Both the position numbers and the translations under genes were made by a program. Shown in pieces: positions 33,673 through 42,627 of a DNA stretch of 64,000 bases. Position 1 is the first letter of the stretch. Every line of letters begins with the position of its first letter. The notes beneath the pieces were generated by a model, which had not been told where the DNA came from, did no database searches, and was given only the letters and a program-made list of their open reading frames with translations. The stretch comes from an uncultured Bacteroidales bacterium (lineage in GTDB: Bacteria; Bacteroidota; Bacteroidia; Bacteroidales; Bacteroidaceae), in the NCBI GenBank assembly GCA_902775375.1, contig CACYLU010000012.1, positions 1 through 64,000 on the forward strand, read 5' to 3'.

Positions 33673-34329
33673 ATGGATTATTTAATCAATATAGACAGCG
33701 ACTTGCTCTTGTGGATCAACGGGGCTCACAACGCTTTTTTTGATGCGTTTATGATGCTCTTTACTAACAAGTTCATTTGGGTGCCAATGTACTTGGCGTT
33801 AGCCTACTTGCTTTTCAGGAATATGTCTCTTAAACAAGCAGTGATGTGCTTGGTAGCTATAGCGTTGCTCGTCGTCATTACCGACCAGATGAGTTCCTCA
33901 CTGATTCGTTATGCTGTAGGACGCTTACGTCCTGCTAATTTGGAAAACCCCATTAGTGATATGGTGCATATCGTTGATGGTTATCGAGGGGGCAGATATG
34001 GCTTCCCGAGTAGTCATGCCGCCAACTCGTTTGGTCTGGCATTCTTCCTGCTCTACTTATTTCGTCGCAGTCCGATTCCAGTTTTTGTCATGGTGTGGGC
34101 TATTTTCAATAGCTATTCACGCATTTATTTAGGTGTGCATTATCCAGGCGATATATTGTGTGGCGTGCTGGTGGGCTTGTTAGCAGCTACGTTGGTGTGG
34201 TTTATTTATAAGAAGCTAACAAATCAGTCATATCTCTCAGAAGTGCGAGGATGGAGTATGCCGATTGTGGTTGGCTTGCTCACAGTTGTTGGCATTTCGC
34301 TCTATTCATATTATGTAATTAATTATTAA
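33673..34329 (+). CDS. Membrane PAP2-family phosphatase
   Basis: The 218-aa polytopic membrane protein has about five or six hydrophobic segments. The PAP2 active-site motifs are in order: RYAVGRLRP (about 77-85), PSSHAANSFG (about 114-123) and SRIYLGVHYPGD (about 149-160), giving the catalytic histidines. Such enzymes dephosphorylate undecaprenyl pyrophosphate or lipid phosphates, and in Bacteroidetes some act on lipid A. The substrate cannot be told from sequence. It starts 3 bp after the ABC gene and 12 bp before a second phosphatase. Confidence 0.9.
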   Translation: MDYLINIDSDLLLWINGAHNAFFDAFMMLFTNKFIWVPMYLALAYLLFRNMSLKQAVMCLVAIALLVVITDQMSSSLIRYAVGRLRPANLENPISDMVHIVDGYRGGRYGFPSSHAANSFGLAFFLLYLFRRSPIPVFVMVWAIFNSYSRIYLGVHYPGDILCGVLVGLLAATLVWFIYKKLTNQSYLSEVRGWSMPIVVGLLTVVGISLYSYYVINY

Positions 34330-34341
34330 AACCTATATGTT

Positions 34342-35154
34342 ATGAAGAAAATTCTCTTATGTGCAGCCTTGATGATAGCTGCGACTACTGTAATGGCTCA
34401 AGATGCTGCATCAAAAGCCCGTGCAGGTGTATATGACCGTTCTACTGCTCCTCAGTATTTTTTCTTAGAAGAGAAAGATGTTGCAAGTAGTGTATATCTG
34501 TTGCCTCCTCCACCAGAACCAGGCAGTGCCAAGTTTGCTGTTGATGAGGCTCGCTTTAATTGGGGACGTTATCAACGTCTTCGTCCGCGTGGAAAGCAGG
34601 CTATTGCTGATGCCGATGTAACACCTAAGGGTGTAGCTGTAGCTTTTAGTGAGGCATTCGGTATAGAAATCAACGAACAAAATACGCCAGAGATTTACAA
34701 ACTGATGACCAACATGAATGGTGATGCAGGTGTGCTGAGTGGTGGCGAGGCGAAAGTTTACTACCAACGTATGCGCCCGTTTGTATATTTCGGCATCGGT
34801 ACTAGTGTGCCAGAAGATGAGGCTGCTTTGGTGAACAACGGTTCTTATCCTTCAGGTCATACAGCCATTGGTTGGGCTACGGCTTTGGTGTTGGCAGAGA
34901 TAAACGTAGACCGTCAGAACGAAATCCTGAAGCGAGGCTATGAGATGGGTGAGAGTCGTGTGATTGCTGGTTATCACTATCAGAGCGATGTGGATAACGG
35001 TCGTATAGTAGCAGCTGGTGTGGTTGCACGCCTGCATGCTGACGAAGGCTTCCAAAAACAGTTGGAAAAGGCAAAGAAAGAGTTTGCTAAACTGAAGAAA
35101 GAGGGCAAGATTGCTTCTTCAACTTTCTCTTTCAATCCAGCCGAATTGAACTGA
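34342..35154 (+). CDS. Class A acid phosphatase (PAP2 superfamily), periplasmic
   Basis: The 270-aa secreted enzyme has a clean signal peptide (MKKILLCAALMIAATTVMAQ). It is a soluble PhoN-like member of the PAP2 superfamily. The active-site motifs are QRMRPFVYF (about 134-142), the class A signature NGSYPSGHTAIGWA (about 169-182) and ESRVIAGYHYQSDVDNGR (about 209-226). It probably removes phosphate from a broad range of monoesters in the periplasm. Two PAP2 enzymes in a row, one in the membrane and one soluble, suggest a shared lipid-phosphate or phosphate-scavenging role; that is inference. Confidence 0.92.
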   Translation: MKKILLCAALMIAATTVMAQDAASKARAGVYDRSTAPQYFFLEEKDVASSVYLLPPPPEPGSAKFAVDEARFNWGRYQRLRPRGKQAIADADVTPKGVAVAFSEAFGIEINEQNTPEIYKLMTNMNGDAGVLSGGEAKVYYQRMRPFVYFGIGTSVPEDEAALVNNGSYPSGHTAIGWATALVLAEINVDRQNEILKRGYEMGESRVIAGYHYQSDVDNGRIVAAGVVARLHADEGFQKQLEKAKKEFAKLKKEGKIASSTFSFNPAELN

Positions 35155-35164
35155 AGATTATATC

Positions 35165-36679
35165 ATGAAAATATTTCCTACAACTGACATTAGGCAATTA
35201 GATGCTTATACCATTGAGCACGAACCAATTGCATCTATTGATTTGATGGAGCGTGCTGCTAATGCTATCGTGAAAGAACTGACGAATCAGTGGCCTGATA
35301 AGGATGACACTCGATTTGTCATCTTTGCAGGCCCAGGCAATAACGGTGGTGATGCGTTGGCAGTGGCTCGTTTGCTGGTAGAGAAGGGCTATCATCCAGA
35401 AGCCTACTTGTTTAATACAACTGGTAAATTATCAGTTGATTGTGAGACAAACCGTGATTTGTTAACCCTTGCTGATGGGGTAGAGTTTCACGAAGTGACT
35501 AATCAGTTTGTTCCTCCTAGACTCTCAGAAGATGATGTGATTATTGATGGGTTGTTTGGTAGCGGTCTAAACAAACCACTTAGTGGGGGCTTTGCTTCAC
35601 TGGTGAGATTTATTAATGCTGTAGGTGCAACGGTAGTAAGCATCGACATCCCCAGTGGATTGATGGGGGAAGATAATAGCAGTCACAACATGGAGGCTGT
35701 GGTGAAGGCCGACTATACCTTGAGTTTGCAGTTTCCCAAGCTGGCATTCCTCTTTGCTGAGAATGAGGCTTACGTAGGTGCTTGGAAGGTGCTTGACATA
35801 GGCTTGAGCAAAGAAGCGATACGCCTGACGCCTACTCCGTATGAAATGGGCGATGCTGGCAAGATCAGGTATCAGCTTAAGATTCGCAATCGTTTCTCTC
35901 ATAAAGGCGATTTTGGCAGGGCTTTGCTAGTTGCAGGGCAACAAGGTATGGCTGGCGCTTCGGTCTTGGCAGCTCGAGCATGCTTGCGATCTGGTGTCGG
36001 ACTACTTACCGTGCATGTGCCTCTGAGCAATAATACTATTGTGCAAACATCTGTTCCTGAGGCGATGACCTCGTTAGATGCCAATGAGTGTTGCTTTACG
36101 GAAGTACCCAATTTGGATGCTTATCAAGCCATAGGCGTTGGCCCTGGTTTGGGAAAAGATGATCTTACTAAGCAAGCGTTATATGACTTGCTTTCCCATA
36201 GCAGTGTGCCTATGGTAGTGGATGCTGATGCTTTGAACCTGATAGGGGAGAACCATAGTTATCTGCGTCGATTGCCAAAAGGTAGTATTATCACACCACA
36301 TCCAGGGGAATTGGATCGTTTGGTAGGTAAGTGTGCTGATTCTTTCGAAAGATTGTCGAAGGCTATCAACTTGGCTCAAGCTTGTGGCATTTACATCGTG
36401 CTGAAAGGAGCATATACGGCTGTTATTTCCCCTGCTGGCAATTGTTGGTTCAATGTGACTGGCAATCCAGGTATGGCAACAGGAGGCTGTGGTGATGTGC
36501 TTACAGGTATAATTTTGGCTTTGCTTGCACAAGGTTATGATGCCGATACTGCAGCCAAAATGGGTGTATATATACATGGAATGGCTGGTGATATAGCTGC
36601 ACGTGAAAAAGGGGAAACGGCCCTAATAGCTAGCGATGTAGTGGGTAACCTCCACAAAGCGTGGAAAGTGTTAGAATAA
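35165..36679 (+). CDS. nnr: Bifunctional NAD(P)H-hydrate repair enzyme (epimerase/dehydratase)
   Basis: This enzyme repairs damaged NADH/NADPH hydrates. The 504-aa protein is a fusion. The N-terminal YjeF_N epimerase (about 1-215) has the FAGPGNNGGDALAVARLL motif (about 56-73). The C-terminal ADP-dependent dehydratase of the carbohydrate-kinase fold (about 225-500) has TPHPGELDRL and the NPGMATGGCGDVLTG anion-hole motif (about 436-450). It is the last gene of the forward run that starts at DUF4286. Confidence 0.95.
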   Translation: MKIFPTTDIRQLDAYTIEHEPIASIDLMERAANAIVKELTNQWPDKDDTRFVIFAGPGNNGGDALAVARLLVEKGYHPEAYLFNTTGKLSVDCETNRDLLTLADGVEFHEVTNQFVPPRLSEDDVIIDGLFGSGLNKPLSGGFASLVRFINAVGATVVSIDIPSGLMGEDNSSHNMEAVVKADYTLSLQFPKLAFLFAENEAYVGAWKVLDIGLSKEAIRLTPTPYEMGDAGKIRYQLKIRNRFSHKGDFGRALLVAGQQGMAGASVLAARACLRSGVGLLTVHVPLSNNTIVQTSVPEAMTSLDANECCFTEVPNLDAYQAIGVGPGLGKDDLTKQALYDLLSHSSVPMVVDADALNLIGENHSYLRRLPKGSIITPHPGELDRLVGKCADSFERLSKAINLAQACGIYIVLKGAYTAVISPAGNCWFNVTGNPGMATGGCGDVLTGIILALLAQGYDADTAAKMGVYIHGMAGDIAAREKGETALIASDVVGNLHKAWKVLE

Positions 36680-36704
36680 ACATAATATTCCATATTGATA
36701 TTAT

Positions 36705-36740
36705 AAGCCCCAAAATTGATTAAGATTTTTGGGGCTTACT
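36705..36740 (+). terminator. Hairpin after nnr
   Basis: AAGCCCCAAAA (36705-36715) pairs perfectly with TTTTGGGGCTT (36727-36737). The U-tract is poor, but the stem is strong and lies 26 bp past the stop. Confidence 0.7.
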
Positions 36741-36782
36741 TCATGTTTACTGCCACACTCCTTTGAGAAAGGAAGGGGATAA

Positions 36783-37216
36783 TTAGTCGTCAAATTCAAT
36801 AATATTGAAGCGTTTGTTGAATTTCATTTCCATCCGGTTGTTGAGCTTTACTTCGTAACCCTTACGAACACGGTCGATTTTAATGATAGTGGCACCAGGG
36901 AAAGTTTGTTGAACAGTTGCTCTAATTTGTTCTGGGATGAGGAAGGTAGGTACGGCTGACGTTTTGCAGTCGAGCTCAGTCCATTTCCCTTTCTTGTTGA
37001 ACTCTGCGATCTCTCCTCCTTGGAACACTACCTTGTATTCTTTTCTTTCCTTTCTTTCGTGACAATTGCTGGCACTTTATCAGCAAAATGTTGTTTCAGA
37101 ATAGCTTGCGCCTATGTTGGCAATTGGTTGAAAGTAATCACTCGGTTGTTGTCAGCCAGTATTGGCATCCACATAGTCAGCATAAAAGCTAACATCATTA
37201 CAATTCTCTTTCTCAT
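36783..37216 (-). pseudogene. PepSY-like periplasmic protein, broken by a stop and a frameshift
   Basis: Reading the reverse strand from ATG 37216 gives a signal peptide (MRKRIVMMLAFMLTMWMPILA) and then DNNRVITFNQLPT, followed by TAG (37112-37114) where relatives have Gln. The same frame resumes AQAILKQHFADKVPAIVTKERK and then loses register in an A/G-rich run (about 37037-37052, net +2). The correct frame continues YKVVFQGGEIAEF to the natural stop at 36783. Without the insertion the gene would be 144 codons, the usual length for PepSY-like (DUF2874/BLIP-fold) proteins. The 81-aa open frame at 36783-37028 is only its C-terminal part. Confidence 0.85.
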
Positions 37217-37275
37217 AAATGGTGATTATTATGTTAATAATCTTGTTCCTTTCTTTTAATGTTCACTGATACAGC

Positions 37276-37941
37276 TCATCTTGTCGTAATATGAAAGCAC
37301 CCTTGTTTGCGTTCATACTTGATATAGCAGCGTTTAGCAAGACGAACATCGCGCAGCACTTCACTCAGCACCATCTTCAATGTATCGGCACCAACTTCTT
37401 GCATAGGTCTGCCGTCTTTGTCGGCCACTTGTTCAAAACGCTTCCAACTAATGTCGAAAGTTGTGCCGTAACAATGTGTAGAGTTCTCGGTAGCATTGAT
37501 ATTGCTCTTTGAAAGTTGTTTTTGCTGCTCTTGGGAACGAGTTATAGAGGTGATTATGATGCGATAGGGATTCAGTCCCTTGTTGGCCAATGAATCCAAA
37601 AAGTTGACACCTATATCGTCTATCAGTTTGGCAGCCTGAGGAACAACATAAGGCACAGAGTGAGTAAGATCCTCTATTGTAAAGTGTTCATTACTTTCTA
37701 TTTGTTTTAGTTGCTTGATGTTGACAATATCCTCAGTTTTCTTGAATGGCTTTATGCCAATGGCCTTTGCAGCTGATAGTTGAGTATCGTTATCATCAGG
37801 AAAATCACGTTGGTAACTGATGACACCTCTGATGTTATGAGGGTCGTTCATTTTCATCGATAAATCTTTCTTTTTGCAGCTTCCTAGCAGACATACGCAT
37901 ACCAGTGATATGATAATCGAACTAATTTTGGAGATTTTCAT
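37276..37941 (-). CDS. DUF5715 lipoprotein, M15-peptidase-like
   Basis: The 221-aa predicted lipoprotein starts at MKISKISSIIIS, with lipobox LLGSC. An 18-codon longer frame overlaps the truA start region and is not signal-like. The C-terminal half contains STHCYGTTFDISW and a terminal GCFHITT, which together form the H...D...H pattern of M15/VanY-type zinc D,D-carboxypeptidases. DUF5715 is annotated as unknown. A peptidoglycan role is reasonable, but only from the motif. It is divergent from truA, and the two start codons are 48 bp apart. Confidence 0.75.
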   Translation of the reverse strand: MKISKISSIIISLVCVCLLGSCKKKDLSMKMNDPHNIRGVISYQRDFPDDNDTQLSAAKAIGIKPFKKTEDIVNIKQLKQIESNEHFTIEDLTHSVPYVVPQAAKLIDDIGVNFLDSLANKGLNPYRIIITSITRSQEQQKQLSKSNINATENSTHCYGTTFDISWKRFEQVADKDGRPMQEVGADTLKMVLSEVLRDVRLAKRCYIKYERKQGCFHITTR

Positions 37942-37959
37942 AAGTTTTTCATATATTTG
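37926..37959 (+). promoter_or_regulatory. truA promoter
   Basis: TTTTG (37926-37930), 21 nt, then TATATTTG (37952-37959). The -33 element lies inside the start of the divergent DUF5715 gene. Confidence 0.65.
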
Positions 37960-37989
37960 CGATGTAAAGGTAGTAATCATATTTGAAAA

Positions 37990-38724
37990 ATGCAACGTTA
38001 CTTCATATATTTAGCATACGATGGCACACGTTATCATGGTTGGCAGATTCAACCTAATGGTGATAGTGTACAACAACAGCTAATGAATGCGTTGCAAACC
38101 TTGTTGCGTCGTGAGGTGATCGAGGTTACAGGTGCAGGGCGTACAGACGCTGGGGTGCATGCTAAACTTATGGTGGCTCATTTTGATTACGATGATGCTA
38201 TTGATTGCATGAAACTTACTGATAAACTCAATCGTTTGTTGCCTCCCGATATCAGTGTGTTCAAGGTAATACCTGTTGATACTGAGATGCATGCCCGTTT
38301 TAGTGCTAAGTCTCGCCGCTATGAATACTATGTCACCATAGCAAAGAGTCCTTTCATGCGTCAATATCGTTACAAGTTACATAAAGCACCTGATTTTGAA
38401 TTAATGAATCATGCGGCTAAGTTACTGCTTCAGGTCAAAGACTTTACCAGTTTCAGCAAGTTGCATGCCGATGTAAAAACCAATATCTGTCATGTTACCC
38501 GTGCAGAGTGGAAACAGATAGATGAGGTAACATGGGTATTTACTATTCAGGCTGATCGTTTCCTTCGTAATATGGTGCGTGCAGTTGTTGGGACTCTTCT
38601 TGAGGTAGGTTATGGTAAAATCTCTATAGAAGATTTTCTGCAAATAATTTTACAAAAAGATCGTTGTTCAGCAGGCATGTCTGTTCCTGCTCATGGGTTG
38701 TTTTTAGTCGATATTCAGTATTGA
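37990..38724 (+). CDS. truA: tRNA pseudouridine(38-40) synthase TruA
   Basis: This enzyme isomerises uridines 38-40 in the anticodon arm. The 244-aa protein has the N-terminal [16 protein letters not shown] and the catalytic Asp53 in [11 protein letters not shown]. The second domain contains [18 protein letters not shown] near the C-terminus. The length is normal. It is monocistronic. The next ~130 bp to miaA hold nothing I can name. Confidence 0.95.
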   Translation: MQRYFIYLAYDGTRYHGWQIQPNGDSVQQQLMNALQTLLRREVIEVTGAGRTDAGVHAKLMVAHFDYDDAIDCMKLTDKLNRLLPPDISVFKVIPVDTEMHARFSAKSRRYEYYVTIAKSPFMRQYRYKLHKAPDFELMNHAAKLLLQVKDFTSFSKLHADVKTNICHVTRAEWKQIDEVTWVFTIQADRFLRNMVRAVVGTLLEVGYGKISIEDFLQIILQKDRCSAGMSVPAHGLFLVDIQY

Positions 38725-38855
38725 ACGTTTGGATAACGGACACTATTTCTTTTTATTTGATGTATTTTGGCTTCTTGTTGGAGGTTCTGCTTTGACGCTG
38801 TCGAATATTTCCTTGTATCATAGCAGGAACACTTTTTGAAAAAATGACAGATATT

Positions 38856-39785
38856 TTATTGGTTGAAGTTTGTATTCTGCTTTAAAACTTTTATCTGCGT
38901 ATTGATATAAGAGATGATGTCTGTTCGTTGATCAGGATGAAACCAACGAATGGATGTGTCTTTCTTGAACCAAGTAAGCTGTTTTTTTGCATAGATCCGG
39001 GTATTTCGCTTGATTTTCTCTACAGCTTCTTCCAAAGTCCATTCACCATCAAGATACTTGAAAAGTTCTTTGTAGCCAACGGTGTTGAGTGAGTTTAAGT
39101 TGCGAAATGAATAAACTCTCTTAGCCTCTTCCAACATGCCTTCTCGCATCATCTGTTCTACGCGTAGGTTAATACGGTTGAATAGCTCGCTACGTTCTCT
39201 GTTTAGTCCTACCTTGATGATTTGGAATGGACGTTCCACTTGCTTGTGTTGTCGAAATGAAGTAAATGTCTTGCCTGTCATATAACATACTTCAAGAGCG
39301 TGGATAATGCGTTTATGATTCTTTAAGTCAACAATTGCATAGTAGTCGGGGTCGAGTAGCTTTAGTTCGTGCTGTATGCTCTCTAGTCCCACCTCATCAT
39401 AGTGTTGCCACATCTTGGCTCGTATGTCAGCATCGATAGTAGGTATGTCATCCATTCCCTGGCATACAGCATCAATGTACATCATGGAGCCACCGGTCAT
39501 AAGTGCCAAATCTTGCTTTTGGAACAATGTGTCAAGCAATGTTAATACTTCGTCGGCATAATGAGCAGCACTGTAGTAATCAGACAACTGCAAGGTGCCT
39601 ACAAAATGGTGATGAACACGTGCCAATTGTTCTGGGGTTGGGGCTGCTGTTCCTATCTTCAAGTCGGCATAAAGTTGTCTCGAATCAGCAGAGATGATAC
39701 TGGAGTGTAACTTTTCCGCCAATTCGAGACTTAATTCTGTCTTGCCTACTGCCGTAGGACCCAAGAGTACAACTAAAGTTTTCAT
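38856..39785 (-). CDS. miaA: tRNA dimethylallyltransferase MiaA
   Basis: This enzyme prenylates A37 of tRNAs that read UNN codons. The 309-aa protein has the P-loop [11 protein letters not shown] (8-18), [16 protein letters not shown] (about 34-49), HHFVG, the [10 protein letters not shown] segment (about 97-106) and the C-terminal [15 protein letters not shown] motif. Its ATG overlaps the preceding stop by one base (TAATG). It is the last gene of the reverse lpxD-lpxC/fabZ-lpxA group. Confidence 0.95.
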   Translation of the reverse strand: MKTLVVLLGPTAVGKTELSLELAEKLHSSIISADSRQLYADLKIGTAAPTPEQLARVHHHFVGTLQLSDYYSAAHYADEVLTLLDTLFQKQDLALMTGGSMMYIDAVCQGMDDIPTIDADIRAKMWQHYDEVGLESIQHELKLLDPDYYAIVDLKNHKRIIHALEVCYMTGKTFTSFRQHKQVERPFQIIKVGLNRERSELFNRINLRVEQMMREGMLEEAKRVYSFRNLNSLNTVGYKELFKYLDGEWTLEEAVEKIKRNTRIYAKKQLTWFKKDTSIRWFHPDQRTDIISYINTQIKVLKQNTNFNQ

Positions 39786-40357
39786 TAATAGATGTCAGAG
39801 CCATCATAGGAGTCCCCTCCTACAATGCCATCCAATCCTTCGTAGCCCTCGGCATCAATCTCGTCGGAGTTATAGCCTTGGTCACCATAGAAATCTTCTC
39901 CTAAATCATCGGAGCCAGCAGTCAATTTCTTCTCCATCTCATCGAAGTCCATTGTTTGCTGGGGGGCATCTCCACGGCTCTTAGTGCATATTGCCTTGTC
40001 GAGTTGCTTCCCTGTGATGACTTCCATTAGTTTGATGAAGAAACACCGGTCAGTCATGTAATCGAACACATAGATCAGTTTTTGGTAGGTATCTTCATCC
40101 ACCAGTTTGCCGATGCGTGTCTTAGACATGATATAACTGTCGGTAGCAGAGTCTGTGTCCATTTCTTCGAGGGTAACTTCGATATCTTTGTTCCACTCAT
40201 CGTCGCATACGAAGAAAGAGGCCAACTCACCTTCCTTGAAACCTACAGCCTCAAGTATGGCCTTATGGAAATCCAAAAAAGTAGCTTCTGGATCAATTTG
40301 TATTTCTCTCAGGAAATTATCGACCTCGTCGGATATTATTGTAAAACGATATACCAT
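39785..40357 (-). CDS. PRiA4_ORF3-like protein
   Basis: The 190-aa protein belongs to the plasmid pRiA4b ORF-3-like family (PF07929, also called IS1096 TnpR-like passenger). It starts [20 protein letters not shown] and contains the typical [21 protein letters not shown] and [21 protein letters not shown] segments. The C-terminal ~45 residues are very acidic and Gly/Tyr/Asp-rich. The name reflects early transposon annotation and gives no function. Here it sits tightly before miaA (one-base overlap) and after lpxA, so it looks like a resident gene and not part of a mobile element. Confidence 0.8.
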   Translation of the reverse strand: MVYRFTIISDEVDNFLREIQIDPEATFLDFHKAILEAVGFKEGELASFFVCDDEWNKDIEVTLEEMDTDSATDSYIMSKTRIGKLVDEDTYQKLIYVFDYMTDRCFFIKLMEVITGKQLDKAICTKSRGDAPQQTMDFDEMEKKLTAGSDDLGEDFYGDQGYNSDEIDAEGYEGLDGIVGGDSYDGSDIY

Positions 40358-40451
40358 ATTCTCTATATATTAAATTATGAGTTACTTCGTGATTTTAGCG
40401 ATCGACTATTAGCGAGTTGTCAGTTGTGTGAATCACAAAGCTAACGATTAA

Positions 40452-41231
40452 TTATCCAGTAATAATTCCTCGTTTGGAACTTCTTACAAAATCAACAATA
40501 TACTTGATCTCTTGTGTCATGACCATTTCTTCCTCAATCTTTCGCAATGCATTAGTAACATTAAGTCCACTTTGGTAGATAATGCGATAGGCATTGTGTA
40601 TCTGTTCGATAGTTTCATTAGAGAAGCCACGTCGTCGTAGACCAACAATGTTTATACCACAATAGATGGTAGGTTCACGACCTGCAATGATATAAGGAGG
40701 AATGTCTTTTGAAAAACGGCATCCGCCTTGAATCATAACATAACCACCAATGCGGCAGAACTGATGAACCAACACAACAGCGCTGATAATGGCATTGTCT
40801 TCAACTTCTACCTCTCCAGCCAATTTAGTGGAGTTGCCTATGATAATGCCACTACCCACTACACAATCGTGGGCTACATGCATGTTCTCCATCAGGAGGT
40901 TATTGCTTCCTACTACGGTCTTACCTTTAGAGGCAGTACCACGACTGATGGTGACGTTTTCTCGTATACTATTGTTGTTGCCAATGATAGCAACTGTGTC
41001 TTCGCCTTTGAACTTCAGGTCTTGTGGGAGAGTACTGATGCTGCATCCTGGGAAGAAAGTGTTACCTGAACCAATGCGTGCACCATAGTGGATAGAAACA
41101 TTGTTCATCAGCACATTGTTATCGCCAATTTCTACTCCTTTGTCGATGAAGCAGAAAGGACCTATCTGATTGCCATCTCCCAACTTGGCAGAAGGGTCAA
41201 TGTATGCTAATGGACTTATTTGATTACTCAT
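40452..41231 (-). CDS. lpxA: UDP-N-acetylglucosamine acyltransferase
   Basis: This enzyme adds the first acyl chain to UDP-GlcNAc in lipid A synthesis. The 259-aa protein has a left-handed beta-helix of hexapeptide repeats (about 1-180) starting SPLAYIDPSAKLGDGNQIGP. The catalytic His is in NMHVAHDCVVGSG (about 120-132), and the helical C-terminal domain includes LRRRGFSNETI. It begins 11 bp after lpxC/fabZ. Confidence 0.96.
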   Translation of the reverse strand: MSNQISPLAYIDPSAKLGDGNQIGPFCFIDKGVEIGDNNVLMNNVSIHYGARIGSGNTFFPGCSISTLPQDLKFKGEDTVAIIGNNNSIRENVTISRGTASKGKTVVGSNNLLMENMHVAHDCVVGSGIIIGNSTKLAGEVEVEDNAIISAVVLVHQFCRIGGYVMIQGGCRFSKDIPPYIIAGREPTIYCGINIVGLRRRGFSNETIEQIHNAYRIIYQSGLNVTNALRKIEEEMVMTQEIKYIVDFVRSSKRGIITG

Positions 41232-41241
41232 ATATTATCTT

Positions 41242-42627
41242 TTATTTGTTTTTTACTACTTGTGCCATCACTTCTGCTTCGCAAACCTCATCTTCACCTA
41301 CGAATGCATAACCTCTCATAGTAGTTAGGCCGCGATGCAATGGTTGTATCATCTCTATCTTGAAAACCAACGTGTCGCCAGGCACTACTTTCTTACGGAA
41401 CTTCACGTTGTTGATTTTCAATACATAAGTAGAGTAGCGCTCCAATTCATCTACCTGATTGAGCACTAGCAAGCCACCTGTCTGCGCCATTGCTTCTATC
41501 AGTAGTACACCAGGCATGACGGGTTCCAGAGGGAAATGCCCTTGAAAATAGGGCTCGTTGCCTGTGATGTTCTTTACACCTACAATATAATCAGGGCCAA
41601 TCTCCACTATTTTATCTACAAGCAACATTGGGTAGCGGTGAGGAATAAGCTGGCGTATCTTGTTGACATCCATCAATGGAGCTGCATTGACATCATATTT
41701 AGGAGCCTGTACGCTGTGCTGTCTAATTTGACGGCGCATCTCACGAGCAAACTTGTTGTTAACCGTATGACCTGGACGGGTTGCGATAATACGGCCTTTG
41801 ATAGGCTTGCCTATCAGTGCCATATCGCCTATAAGGTCAAGTAGCTTGTGGCGTGCACACTCGTTAGGCCATACTAACGGCTTGTGCATAATATATCCTA
41901 GCTGTGTGGCATCCATGTGGGGAACACCCATCACATCGGCTAGTTGATCATATTTGTCCTGTGTCATCTGACGCTCGTATATGACGATAGCATTGTCAAG
42001 GTCTCCACCTTTGATAAGACCTAATTGCAACAATGGCTCTATCTCGCGCACGAAAACAAAAGTGCGTGCCTTTGCAACCTCATCTTTGAATAAGGTCATG
42101 TCTTCGAGTGTTGCATATTGGTTAGGCAAGATAGTAGAGTCGTAAGAGATAAGTACGTTAAGACTGAATTCGTCATCAGGTAATACGATAATAGACGAAC
42201 CGTTCTTCTCGTTTCGGAATTCAATTTTAGACTTAATAACGAAATAGTCTTTTACTGAATTTTGCTCAATAGTGCCCACGCGCTCAATATTTTCTACATA
42301 ATATTGGGCACTACCATCCAATATTGGGAACTCAGGACCATCAACCTGTATGAGGCAGTTATCAATGCCTGCAGCATAGATAGCTGCCAAACCGTGTTCT
42401 ACTGTGCTTACCTTAACACCATTTTTGTTGAGTACTGTACCTCGAGTGGTTTCTGTTACATTTTCGGCAATAGCATCTATAATCGGCTGTCCTTCCAAAT
42501 CGGTACGTTGTATTTTGTAACCGAAATTTTCGGGAGCAGGATTAAAAGTTACCGTGAGGTTCAAACCAGTGTGTAACCCTTTGCCGCTCAGAGAGAAACT
42601 CTCTCTCAGTGTTTTTTGTTTCAGCAT
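41242..42627 (-). CDS. lpxC-fabZ: Bifunctional LpxC deacetylase / FabZ dehydratase fusion
   Basis: This 461-aa fusion joins the committed lipid A step (zinc deacetylase, about 1-305) to beta-hydroxyacyl-ACP dehydratase (about 315-461). LpxC zinc ligands are in STVEHGLAAIYAAGIDN and RHKLLDLIGDMAL, and ATRPGHTVNNKFAR holds the further catalytic His. FabZ shows PHRYPMLLVDKI (catalytic His) and GHFPLEPVMPGVLLIEAMAQ (catalytic Glu). The fusion is typical of Bacteroidetes. It couples 3-hydroxyacyl-ACP use by lipid A with fatty-acid elongation. Its start overlaps the lpxD stop by one base. Confidence 0.97.
   Translation of the reverse strand: MLKQKTLRESFSLSGKGLHTGLNLTVTFNPAPENFGYKIQRTDLEGQPIIDAIAENVTETTRGTVLNKNGVKVSTVEHGLAAIYAAGIDNCLIQVDGPEFPILDGSAQYYVENIERVGTIEQNSVKDYFVIKSKIEFRNEKNGSSIIVLPDDEFSLNVLISYDSTILPNQYATLEDMTLFKDEVAKARTFVFVREIEPLLQLGLIKGGDLDNAIVIYERQMTQDKYDQLADVMGVPHMDATQLGYIMHKPLVWPNECARHKLLDLIGDMALIGKPIKGRIIATRPGHTVNNKFAREMRRQIRQHSVQAPKYDVNAAPLMDVNKIRQLIPHRYPMLLVDKIVEIGPDYIVGVKNITGNEPYFQGHFPLEPVMPGVLLIEAMAQTGGLLVLNQVDELERYSTYVLKINNVKFRKKVVPGDTLVFKIEMIQPLHRGLTTMRGYAFVGEDEVCEAEVMAQVVKNK

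Noticed and set aside
39785-40357. An insertion sequence, suggested by the IS1096-passenger label of this family
   Set aside because: There are no terminal inverted repeats, no transposase and no target duplication, and the gene is tightly coupled to miaA.
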